Origin: DASVRZ01 sp038230215
Lineage (GTDB): Bacteria > Verrucomicrobiota > Verrucomicrobiia > Chthoniobacterales > DASVRZ01
Assembly: GCA_038230215.1 (NCBI GenBank)
Contig: JBBRNR010000009.1
Span: 72,225-136,224, forward strand
DNA length: 64,000 bases
Direction: 5' to 3'
Under the pieces are notes generated by a model. The model worked only from the letters and a program-made list of their open reading frames with translations, had not been told where the DNA came from and did not search any database. Shown piece by piece: positions 7,439-18,045 of the stretch. The position numbers were made by a program, and so were the translations under genes. Position 1 is the first letter of the stretch; each line of letters starts with the position of its first letter.

Positions 7439-9199
7439 ATGAGCGAACCTGACATTTCTCAAGAAAAAATCTTTGAGGGAATTCCTGTCGCTCCAGGCAT
7501 CGCGCACGGGACGTTGTACGTTCATCACTCGGATGACGAGGAGCCGCCTCACATCGAGCTGACGGAGGCCGACATTCCCAATGAGATCCAGCGTTTTGAA
7601 GCTGCCTTGGTGGCGACCCGCGCCCAGATCATCGATATGCAGCAGCGGATCGCGGTGGCCATTGGAGCCAAGGACGCGAGTATTTTCGACGCGCATCTGC
7701 TGGTGGTCGAGGACCGCACACTGATCGACGAGGTGTTGCGGACGCTGGAGAAAAAGAAACTCAACGTCGAGACCATCTTCCTCAGTGTGGCCAATCGTTA
7801 TTCCGACACTCTGAGCAAAATCGACGACCCGTATTTGCGCGAACGCGCCTACGACATTCACGACGTAACCCGGCGAGTAATCCGCAATCTTCTGGGGAAA
7901 ATGGGTCGCCCGCTGTCCTCGGTGGATTACCCGCACATCATCGCGGCGCAAAATCTGACGCCCTCTGACACGGCACTGCTGAACAGGGAATTTGTCCTCG
8001 GCTTCGCCACCGAAGGCGGCAGCAAGACGTCCCACACCGCGATCATGGCGCGGTCGCTCAACATTCCCGCCGTGGCTGGTCTAGAGAATTTCATGGGGCA
8101 TCTGCACGAGGGTCAGACCATTCTGATCGATGGTTATCAAGGGTGCGTTTTCATCAATCCGACCCCGGCGACGCTGGAGAAATTTGGCCGGATCGAGGAC
8201 CAAAAAGAACAGGTCGAGGAACGTCTCAGCGAGTTACGCGAAACCCTTTCCACCACATTGGATGGCCGCCGCATCGTGCTGTCGGCGAACATCGAGTTTA
8301 CCAACGACCTTCCGTCCATTCATGAAAGCGGCGCAGAGGGCATCGGCCTCTATCGCACCGAGTTTCTATACCTCAACCGCACAGATTACCCGACTGAAGA
8401 AGAGCAATACGAGGTTTACCTGAAAGTCGCCCAGACGGCGCTGCCTCACTCGGTCATCATTCGCACGATGGACATCGGCGGCGACAAATTCATCGGCGAC
8501 GAGCGCAAAGAGCCCAACCCGTTTCTCGGTTGCCGAGCCATACGTCTCTGCCTCGAGAACATCCCGGTTTTCAAGACTCAGCTTCGCGCCATTCTCCGGG
8601 CCAGCGCCCTCGAAAATGTGCGGTTGATGTATCCGATGATCTCCAGCGTGGAGGAATTGCGGAAGGCGAATCAGGTTCTCGCCGAATGCAAAAACGAGCT
8701 GCGAGGCGAAGGTCAGGGCTTCGCCGAAAAAATGGAAGTCGGCGTCATGATCGAAGTCCCGAGCGCGGCTCTTTGCGCCGATTTGCTGGCCCGTGAGGTG
8801 AGTTTCTTCTCCATCGGCACCAACGATCTCATTCAATACACGGTCGCCGTCGATCGGGTAAACGAGCAGATCGCGCACCTCTACCAACCGACGCATCCGG
8901 CGGTTTTGCGGCTGATCAAAATGGTCGTGCGCTCGGCGCACTCGGCCGGAATCTGGGTCGGCGTCTGCGGAGAAATGGCCGGTGATGTGAGTTTGACTCC
9001 CCTCTTGCTCGGCCTCGGCATTGACGAATTGAGCGCCTCGGTTCCTTCCGTCCCGCGTATCAAGCGCGCTGTGCAAACACTCAATCAAAGCGAGTGCGAA
9101 CGGCTCGCCGACCATGTGCTGAACTTCGACACCGCTAAGGAAATCCAAGACGCCATCGAGGCCCACGCCCGCGAGCATTATCCGGAATTGTTAGGCTAA
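7439..9199 (+). CDS. ptsI: Phosphoenolpyruvate-protein phosphotransferase (enzyme I)
   Basis: Enzyme I autophosphorylates with PEP and passes phosphate to HPr. The 586-aa length is typical. The phosphohistidine motif GGSKTSHTAIMARSL lies near residue 190. The TIM-barrel domain has DIGGDKF, the PEP-binding run EVGVMIEVPSAAL, the GTNDLIQY box and the catalytic Cys in GVCGEMAGD. I chose the ATG at 7439, giving MSEPDISQEKIFEGIPVAPG. The open frame reaches back to 7172 but overlaps ptsH in another frame. It lies 98 bp after ptsH. Confidence 0.97.
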   Translation: MSEPDISQEKIFEGIPVAPGIAHGTLYVHHSDDEEPPHIELTEADIPNEIQRFEAALVATRAQIIDMQQRIAVAIGAKDASIFDAHLLVVEDRTLIDEVLRTLEKKKLNVETIFLSVANRYSDTLSKIDDPYLRERAYDIHDVTRRVIRNLLGKMGRPLSSVDYPHIIAAQNLTPSDTALLNREFVLGFATEGGSKTSHTAIMARSLNIPAVAGLENFMGHLHEGQTILIDGYQGCVFINPTPATLEKFGRIEDQKEQVEERLSELRETLSTTLDGRRIVLSANIEFTNDLPSIHESGAEGIGLYRTEFLYLNRTDYPTEEEQYEVYLKVAQTALPHSVIIRTMDIGGDKFIGDERKEPNPFLGCRAIRLCLENIPVFKTQLRAILRASALENVRLMYPMISSVEELRKANQVLAECKNELRGEGQGFAEKMEVGVMIEVPSAALCADLLAREVSFFSIGTNDLIQYTVAVDRVNEQIAHLYQPTHPAVLRLIKMVVRSAHSAGIWVGVCGEMAGDVSLTPLLLGLGIDELSASVPSVPRIKRAVQTLNQSECERLADHVLNFDTAKEIQDAIEAHAREHYPELLG

Positions 9200-9270
9200 A
9201 CCCGCCTCCGCCCCTCGACTCGATTTTTGGGTGACTCAACCTGCCGAGTCGCATTCTTGTCCTGGTGTCT

Positions 9271-9480
9271 CAGAAACTCGCCGCGAATTCTCAGAAGCCG
9301 GGCCCGTCAACTCAGAAACTCGCCGCGACCGGACAGAAACTCGCGACGATTTGTCACAAACTCAGTCCGACCAGCCAGATTCTTCTGAGCATTTATCGCC
9401 ATTTCGCCGCGAATTATCAGAAGTTCGTGGTCATTTCTCGCCATTTCGAGACGATTTATCAGAAATTGCAGTTTTTGAGG
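9271..9480. repeat. 21-bp-period tandem array A3 (CAGAAACTCGCCGCGA core)
   Basis: Ten units begin at 9271 and then at exact 21-bp steps to 9460. The fullest units read CAGAAACTCGCCGCGA plus five variable bases. Later units drift to CGCCATTTCG and CAGAAATTG while keeping register. The array fills the convergent gap between the ends of ptsI and the heptosyltransferase-like gene. I see no conventional terminator hairpin there. Confidence 0.93.
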
Positions 9481-9481
9481 G

Positions 9482-10453
9482 TCAAAGTCTGATCTGAGCC
9501 AGCACAAAGTCCGAAATTGCCGCCGGACTTGGGGCGTCCATTTTCTGCACCGGACTCGGTTGATAATCACCCATCCGGCAAATGCTGGCATTTTTCCAGA
9601 TCCAAGCGTCGCGGTTGTAAGGACCCACCAGCAGCGGGTCGCTCCAAGTGTGGATCGAGAGGAGTCGCGACGTGATCGCCGCCGCAATATGCATGGGACC
9701 GCTGTCCACACTGACCGTAAAATCGGCGTGACGAATCAACCAGATGAGTTCGCCCAAAGTCGTTTGGCCGAGGAGATTGGTCACGTTTTCCGGCAGGTGA
9801 TCCACGGTTTTTTCTCCGCCGACGAGCACGACGGCATGCGGCTGCAAGTCGCGGCAGAGGCGGACGACGTCGCTCTTTTTCATGGACTTGCCTTCGCCGC
9901 GAGAGAACGGATGGAGCAAAATAAAGCGCTCCGGCAAGTCGCCAGCGGGCCGCTTTCCCTCGGGCAAACGAAAGACCGGGGTCTCCATTTCACCCACATT
10001 CAGATGGCGGGCGAGCCGCAGGTATCGGTCCACCGCATGGAGCGACTCGGGCGGCAGGCGGACCACTTGATGATAGAAAAACCCAGCGCCCTCCCGGGCA
10101 TCGGAGAGGCCGACGATCTTTTTCGAGCCGAGAAAACGTGCAATCAAAGCCGTCCGCAGCAATCCTTGGAAATCCAGCGCCAAGTCCGGCGTCCAGTGTC
10201 CCAGAGAACCGAGCCAGCCGGGTATGCGTAGCCAGCCGCGGAGGCCGCGAAACTGACGCCGCGGAAATTCGATGATGCGAGTCACATCGGGATGGCCCTC
10301 CAGCAGCGGGGCCCATTCGGGGTTGATCAGCCAGGCGATTTCACTTTCTGGCCAATGTGTACGAATCGCGGCCACGGCGGGCAGGGTGTGCACCACGTCT
10401 CCGAGGGACGACGGTTTAAGAATCAGAATCCGCTGCGGATCTGGAGCAGCCAT
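9482..10453 (-). CDS. Glycosyltransferase family 9 (heptosyltransferase-like)
   Basis: The 323-aa protein matches the WaaC/WaaF family, which adds heptose to the lipopolysaccharide inner core at the cytoplasmic face. Family features are ILILKPSSLGDVVHTLPAV at the N-terminus, DLALDFQGLLRTALI near residue 92 and the C-terminal donor-binding region with FTVSVDSGPMHIAAA. The exact acceptor and donor cannot be read from sequence. Its ATG overlaps the TAA of the upstream phosphoesterase gene, so the two are coupled in a leftward operon. Confidence 0.9.
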   Translation of the reverse strand: MAAPDPQRILILKPSSLGDVVHTLPAVAAIRTHWPESEIAWLINPEWAPLLEGHPDVTRIIEFPRRQFRGLRGWLRIPGWLGSLGHWTPDLALDFQGLLRTALIARFLGSKKIVGLSDAREGAGFFYHQVVRLPPESLHAVDRYLRLARHLNVGEMETPVFRLPEGKRPAGDLPERFILLHPFSRGEGKSMKKSDVVRLCRDLQPHAVVLVGGEKTVDHLPENVTNLLGQTTLGELIWLIRHADFTVSVDSGPMHIAAAITSRLLSIHTWSDPLLVGPYNRDAWIWKNASICRMGDYQPSPVQKMDAPSPAAISDFVLAQIRL

Positions 10454-11175
10454 TATTTTCCGAGTGCCAGGCGGTCGGCGAGGCGCTGCGGAAGACCGGC
10501 GGCCACGATTTTATCCTGAGCCAGATCGATATCGTACTCGACCCGGCGCAGTTCGATAAAATTCCGGTTCGCGTCGTAGATCGTGTAGGCGGAACGCCAG
10601 TCGCCGTCGCGAGGCTGGCCAACGCTGCCGACGTTGATGAAATATTTTTTGCCCATCTCAAACTTGAGCTTTTCCAGGGGCAGGCCGATCACCGCCCCGT
10701 CCCGAATGTAAACTCGCGGCGCGTGGGTGTGGCCGAAAAAACAGACCGAGGTGTGCTGGTAGGAAAAACTCGCCGCCGCATCGAGTTGGTTGAAAACGTA
10801 GCCCCATTTGTGCGGCGTATCGAGCGTGGCGTGAACGATCGTAAAGTCGCGGACCTGACGCACCATGCGCATTTCGCGGAGCCAGTTTTTGTCCTCCTGG
10901 GTGAGGTTTTCGCGTGTCCAGTTCAGCGCTTCCTCAGCCAGCGGATTGAACCCGTCGAGCGCTTCGACTATCGCAGCCTGCTCGTCGTGGTTTCCCTTCA
11001 CCACAGGGCAATCCAACTCGCGAATAAGCTGCACGCAGGCATGTGGATCGGCGTTGTAGCCGACGACGTCGCCCATGCAGACGTAGTGGGTGCAATTTTG
11101 CTTTTGGGCATCAGCGAGCACCGCCTGCAAGGCTTCGAGGTTGGCGTGGATATCTCCAAAAATGGCAAAACGCAT
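10453..11175 (-). CDS. Metallophosphoesterase of the YfcE/calcineurin fold
   Basis: The 240-aa protein carries every motif of the dinuclear metal phosphoesterase fold: GDIHAN at residue 7, GDVVGYNADP near 35, GNHDE near 60 and GHTH near 148. Related proteins hydrolyse phosphodiesters or nucleotides, but the substrate here is unknown. It lies between the 251-aa hypothetical gene upstream (23-bp gap) and the glycosyltransferase downstream (one-base overlap), suggesting cell-envelope co-expression. Confidence 0.92.
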   Translation of the reverse strand: MRFAIFGDIHANLEALQAVLADAQKQNCTHYVCMGDVVGYNADPHACVQLIRELDCPVVKGNHDEQAAIVEALDGFNPLAEEALNWTRENLTQEDKNWLREMRMVRQVRDFTIVHATLDTPHKWGYVFNQLDAAASFSYQHTSVCFFGHTHAPRVYIRDGAVIGLPLEKLKFEMGKKYFINVGSVGQPRDGDWRSAYTIYDANRNFIELRRVEYDIDLAQDKIVAAGLPQRLADRLALGK

Positions 11176-11198
11176 GGACAGGAAATCGTGATTATCTT

Positions 11199-11954
11199 TT
11201 AGCGGACGGATTTGTAAATCCTTTGTTCTTCGGGAATATGGAGTTGGTCTTCGAGCGTCTTGAGCAGGGTAATGACGGTCGGCTTTCGCTCGTCGTTTCC
11301 CCGCTGCCAGAGGTTACGTAGCTGATCGTATGCCAACCTCTCTTTTCCGGGGCATCTCGCCAGATGAATTGCTGCCGCGCGCTCCATATAAGCCGGTGCA
11401 TCCTTCAATTTCGCTCCCAAGCGGTATTGTTCGGCGGCCCCGCACTCGTCGAAACGTTTTTGTTCGAGGAAAAGCGCGTAAGTGACACGCAACTGGTAGC
11501 TTTCCGGGTTGTTCTTAATCCCACGAATGAGAAAATCCTCGCCCAAATCAAAGAATTCGCGCTGCTCTTTCTTGCGAATGGCCAGTCGGGGCTGTTTCGG
11601 GTTCTCGAATGCGAAGACACTCCCATTCCAGGCCATGTGCCAGGCGGCGTTGTCCCAGAAATAAAAATTTCGCGGCTCCAGAGCGGTCACATTGTCGAAG
11701 ATGTGCGCCATGATGCCGTATTCGGTTTTCTCCCAGGCGGTGTGCGCCTGAATCCAGAGAATGTCGGCAATCGGCGCACGGAAACCACTCAGCGCGGCGA
11801 TAAAATTGGCCTGCCCGATGCGTTCGCGGAGAGAAAGATCGAGTTTGGCCGTGCGAAACTGGGCCGCTTGATGCTCCTGATTCAAATGCAACTCCAATGG
11901 CAGTCGCAACGCGCCGAAACCGAGTACCAATCCGATGAGCGCGAGCAATCGCAT
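11199..11954 (-). CDS. Hypothetical membrane-anchored TPR-like protein, 251 aa
   Basis: I know no characterised homologue. An N-terminal hydrophobic segment (residues 3-20) is a signal or anchor. The rest is helical, with a TPR-like layout, Trp-rich segments (DILWIQAHTAWEKTEYG) and two Cys residues, probably facing the periplasm. The ATG overlaps the stop of the ABC-2 permease gene by one base, so it is cotranslated with that exporter and may be an accessory subunit. That role is inferred from context only. Confidence 0.8.
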   Translation of the reverse strand: MRLLALIGLVLGFGALRLPLELHLNQEHQAAQFRTAKLDLSLRERIGQANFIAALSGFRAPIADILWIQAHTAWEKTEYGIMAHIFDNVTALEPRNFYFWDNAAWHMAWNGSVFAFENPKQPRLAIRKKEQREFFDLGEDFLIRGIKNNPESYQLRVTYALFLEQKRFDECGAAEQYRLGAKLKDAPAYMERAAAIHLARCPGKERLAYDQLRNLWQRGNDERKPTVITLLKTLEDQLHIPEEQRIYKSVR

Positions 11955-12847
11955 TACAATTCCTTTTTCACGAAGATGAACTGCGCCGCCAGCGTGTAAA
12001 AAAGGATATAGAGACAGCCGAGTCCGCAGGTTTTCAGGAACAGCGCGGTCGCCACCGGATTGCCAGCAACGATGTCATCCACGAGGTTGAACAACTGCAA
12101 ATCGGGAAAGACGAGCGAGATCAACGCCGTGAAAACCCGCGTAAACCACGTCACATGCCCATCGGCGAGCCAGTATTCGCGGGCGGTCGATTGCAGGTGG
12201 CCGATGAAATACACAACCACCGCCACGATGGTACTGAAGATAGCGGATGAGGCAAAAGTCGAGATGAGTAGCGTCAGCGACGCGAGCAGACAGGCCTTGA
12301 TGTAGATCAGCGCGACGCCTTGGAAAATGGCCGGGGTCAGACCCGCCGCGCGGACTTCCCGCAGCTTGACCGCCAAGTCCTCGGGACTGCGGGCAAACTC
12401 CGTCTGCACCTGAGCCAGCACCGTCGTTTGCCGCAGCCAGAGCACCGCGACGAAGACGAGTGACATGCATATCACGGAGATGAGTAGGAGCAAAAAGACG
12501 CCGAGCAGTTTCCCGACGAGATACTCAAAACGCGGCACCGGTTTTGCCAGAATCGTGTAGAGCGTGCGGTCCTCGATGTCCTTCGGCAGTAGATTGGCCG
12601 TCGCAAGGATCGCCAGGAGCGAGGTGAAAATCGTCATCGCCCCAAGCGATGCATCCTTCAGCACCTGAAACTCCTGCTGGAAGGTGAATTGGATCATGAA
12701 AATGGAACTCCCGATGATCACCAGCGCGAAGAGAAGCAGGAAATAAAACACCTTCAGACGCACCAGTTCGGTGAGGGTATTCCAGGCGATGGCCTGGACA
12801 CGGGAAACGGAAAACAGTTTCCGCTTTCTGGGTAGGGTAGTGGTCAT
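11954..12847 (-). CDS. ABC-2 type transporter permease
   Basis: The 297-aa membrane protein has six predicted spans, starting at about residues 35, 80, 115, 180, 205 and 270, and resembles NatB/ABC-2 permeases with a large loop between spans 3 and 4. A typical motif is DIEDRTLYTILAKPVPR after the second span. It overlaps the ATPase gene by 4 bp (ATGA) and the downstream 251-aa gene by one. Together they form an exporter or gliding-type ABC system. Substrate unknown. Confidence 0.9.
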   Translation of the reverse strand: MTTTLPRKRKLFSVSRVQAIAWNTLTELVRLKVFYFLLLFALVIIGSSIFMIQFTFQQEFQVLKDASLGAMTIFTSLLAILATANLLPKDIEDRTLYTILAKPVPRFEYLVGKLLGVFLLLLISVICMSLVFVAVLWLRQTTVLAQVQTEFARSPEDLAVKLREVRAAGLTPAIFQGVALIYIKACLLASLTLLISTFASSAIFSTIVAVVVYFIGHLQSTAREYWLADGHVTWFTRVFTALISLVFPDLQLFNLVDDIVAGNPVATALFLKTCGLGCLYILFYTLAAQFIFVKKEL

Positions 12848-13689
12848 TTTTTCTCTGTCTCCTCCAGGAACAGCCGCTCCAAAGTCGTCTGCGGACGTCG
12901 GGCAAAGAGGACTTGCGCCTCGTTCTCCGCGACCAGCGCCTCGATTTTTTTCAGCAATTCCGGGGTCGCGTCCTGGAGGATGATCTCGGTCTGGTTCTCA
13001 ATGGAAATCAGCTCTTCCAGCGGACCTTCGCGAACCATGAGGCCTTTCGCGAGAATGCCGACGCGGTCGCAGATTTCCTGCACCTGCGCGAGCAGATGCG
13101 AGCAGAGCAGGACGGTGATTCCTTTCGATTTGAGTCCCACGATCATGTCGCGAATTTCCCGTGAACCCGCCGGATCGACGCCCGCCGTCGGCTCGTCGAG
13201 CACCAGCAAGCGCGGCTCCTGCACCATCGCCTGCGCGATGCCGATCCGTTGCAACATTCCTTTTGAGTAACCGCCCAACCGACGATGACGCGCATCCGTC
13301 AGCCCGACGAGTTCGAGCAGAGTCTCAATGCGAGTTTCGAGGTAATCACGTTTCAACCCGCAGATTTTCCCATAGAACCGGATCGCCTCCTCGCCAGTCA
13401 GATATTTATAGAAGTAGGGATTCTCTGGCAGAAATCCCACCTCCTCGCGGCTCTCGACCAGACTGCTGTCCTGGCCAAAAATCTCCGTAGTCCCGCGCGT
13501 CGGCGTAACGAGACCGAGGATGATCTTCAGTGTCGTGCTTTTCCCCGAGCCATTGGGGCCGAGCAACCCGTACACCTGGCCCGGTGCGACCTCCAGGGTA
13601 AGATCGCGCACCGCCACGAGCTTCTCCCGCCGAAAGGGAATCGGGTAGATTTTCGTGAGATTGCGAACGGCAACGGCTGGGGTTTCCAT
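12844..13689 (-). CDS. ABC-2 type transporter ATP-binding protein
   Basis: The 281-aa ATPase has Walker A GLLGPNGSGKSTTLK near residue 42, a degenerate signature GGYSKGMLQRIGIAQAM, Walker B LLVLDEPTAGVDP and the His switch LLCSHLLAQVQEICD. The C-terminal 70 residues form the accessory domain typical of NatA/CcmA-like exporters. It is the first gene of the leftward five-gene run that ends with the heptosyltransferase. The 208 bp upstream of its start show no feature I can name. Confidence 0.95.
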   Translation of the reverse strand: METPAVAVRNLTKIYPIPFRREKLVAVRDLTLEVAPGQVYGLLGPNGSGKSTTLKIILGLVTPTRGTTEIFGQDSSLVESREEVGFLPENPYFYKYLTGEEAIRFYGKICGLKRDYLETRIETLLELVGLTDARHRRLGGYSKGMLQRIGIAQAMVQEPRLLVLDEPTAGVDPAGSREIRDMIVGLKSKGITVLLCSHLLAQVQEICDRVGILAKGLMVREGPLEELISIENQTEIILQDATPELLKKIEALVAENEAQVLFARRPQTTLERLFLEETEKK

Positions 13690-13897
13690 GTACAGAGCCC
13701 CACTATTGAAAGAAACCCCGCCTCACGCAAGGGAAGTCCTGCCTCAGATTTCTGGCACTCTGGTTCCTAGGTCGAGGAAATAGCGAGCAGAAAAGCGCGG
13801 ACTTGGAGCCATCCAAGAGGCATGGGCGCCTCACCGTCGCATTGCAAAGAGCGGGCGCTTAACCTGGACTTCTATAGATCTGCTAAGGCGGAACGAG

Positions 13898-14812
13898 TTA
13901 GGGTTTTACCTCTGCCGGAGTGCTGCTGGTGAGGTTCTTCTTGAGGGTTTCGATCCATTCACCCACTTTGGGGTGCGTAGGGTAGGTCTTGATGAGGGCA
14001 AACATTTCCTGCGTCGCACGATTCGGCTGGTCGAGAACAAGATATTCCTGGGCTCGCTGCCAGAGTAAATCCGGTCGGCGCACAGTGGCGAAATTCTTTT
14101 CTTGAAAGTCGAGTTTGGCGTTACCCGATACGGCGCTCTCCCGGGCAATTTTCGCATCCCAGTAAGCCAGCAGTGCCGGATTCTTCTGCTTGCGCCATTC
14201 GGGCATGAGATATTTCGTGGCGATCGCATCGGACTTCCCGGGATTCATTTCCCAATTTTCCGCCTTGGCTAGCTCGGGTCCAAGTCTGAGCCATTTGGCA
14301 AAAATTCCGTCGGACACAGAGTTTTTTAGCAACGATTCCTTCACATCGACAGCGCTCCAGGACGCATCGAGTGTTCTTACATAGTCGGAGACTTGCGGCA
14401 TGAGTTCCTCTGGCTTGGCGTCGGCGGCTTTCTTCAAGCTGAGGCCCAAATAGAATAGATGCAGTCGGACGGATTCGCGGAAGTCACCGTTCTTGAGCTG
14501 GTCCTCATGTTTCTTTTTCCAATCGCGAAATTGGCTGTTCTCCCGGTTCGCGCCTTGGAATTGCGTGGCCATGAGTGCCTCCTCGTAGAGGGCGACGGCC
14601 GCTTCCTGGCTGGCCGCAGACTTGAAAACGAGGTCGAGGTTTCGCTTCTGAATCGTGCTCGAGACGTCTTTTTGTTTCGTCTGAATGTCCTGCAACTCCT
14701 GCAAAATCTGGCGCGGATCGAGCGGGTTGGCGTCATCGGCATGCGCATGGAAGCCGGGTGCAAAAGAGATCAAGGCGACTAATACGACGGTGGTCGCGGC
14801 GGATATTTTCAT
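13898..14812 (-). CDS. Exported hypothetical protein with TPR-like helices, 304 aa
   Basis: A clear signal peptide ends near residue 25 (SFAPGFHAHA then DDANP). The mature protein is helical, charged and without further membrane segments. The C-terminal part reads like TPR units (YLVLDQPNRATQEMFALIKTYP). No catalytic motif is visible and I do not recognise a named family. The start codon lies 7 bases after a run of ten C residues on the coding strand, an unusual leader. The gene follows the 83-aa gene by 31 bp. Confidence 0.8.
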   Translation of the reverse strand: MKISAATTVVLVALISFAPGFHAHADDANPLDPRQILQELQDIQTKQKDVSSTIQKRNLDLVFKSAASQEAAVALYEEALMATQFQGANRENSQFRDWKKKHEDQLKNGDFRESVRLHLFYLGLSLKKAADAKPEELMPQVSDYVRTLDASWSAVDVKESLLKNSVSDGIFAKWLRLGPELAKAENWEMNPGKSDAIATKYLMPEWRKQKNPALLAYWDAKIARESAVSGNAKLDFQEKNFATVRRPDLLWQRAQEYLVLDQPNRATQEMFALIKTYPTHPKVGEWIETLKKNLTSSTPAEVKP

Positions 14813-14819
14813 GTTTCTT

Positions 14820-14829
14820 GGGGGGGGGG
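14820..14829. repeat. Homopolymer tract (G10 on +, C10 on the coding strand)
   Basis: Ten consecutive G residues on the plus strand lie 7 bases upstream of the ATG at 14812, where a ribosome-binding site would be. Such tracts slip during replication. A change in length would alter spacing between AAGAA, the start codon and any upstream element. No equally long homopolymer was noticed elsewhere in the window. Confidence 0.85.
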
Positions 14830-14843
14830 TGAAATGGGATGGC

Positions 14844-15095
14844 TTATTCCGGAACCGTCGGCAAAAGCTCGTTCAGCTTGGTCTGGAAAACTTTCAGGTC
14901 CTCGGCGGTTTTCGTGGATTTTTCAAGCACAATATCGATCAGCTTCGGCACATGCTCTGCGCGGCGCTGAGAAAGCTCCGCCAGCGCCATCATCACGGCG
15001 AGCGAGTTATTGATGTCATGCTTCATTTTCCGGTAGTAGAGAACGAGATCCGCATACTCCTCTGGAGTGGGAAGGGGTTTGTCGGGTTTGCTCAT
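14844..15095 (-). CDS. Orphan histidine-kinase-type dimerisation domain protein, 83 aa
   Basis: The whole protein is two helices. The first contains KMKHDINNSLAVMMAL near residue 24, which resembles the H-box of histidine kinases where the His accepts phosphate (HD-x-NN variants). The second helix runs from about residue 45 to 75. There is no ATP-binding domain, receiver or sensor. It could be a stand-alone phosphotransfer protein or just a helical hairpin of other function. It is divergent from uvrA and upstream of the 304-aa exported protein. Confidence 0.6.
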   Translation of the reverse strand: MSKPDKPLPTPEEYADLVLYYRKMKHDINNSLAVMMALAELSQRRAEHVPKLIDIVLEKSTKTAEDLKVFQTKLNELLPTVPE

Positions 15096-15162
15096 AACGG
15101 AAAAGATTCTGGTGACTGGCGGGTGCGTGTGCTTAGGTTGCTATTTCGAGGTTTCACCCCCG

Positions 15163-18041
<2,879 letters not shown>

Positions 18042-18045
<4 letters not shown>

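Noticed and set aside
9231..9497. Overlapping plus-strand ORFs of 75-88 codons
   Set aside because: They arise only from the stop-free array A3.
13858..13905. attC-like pair GCTTAAC ... GTTAGGG
   Set aside because: The right box breaks the GTTRRRY rule, the spacing is under 50 bp and no inner boxes pair.
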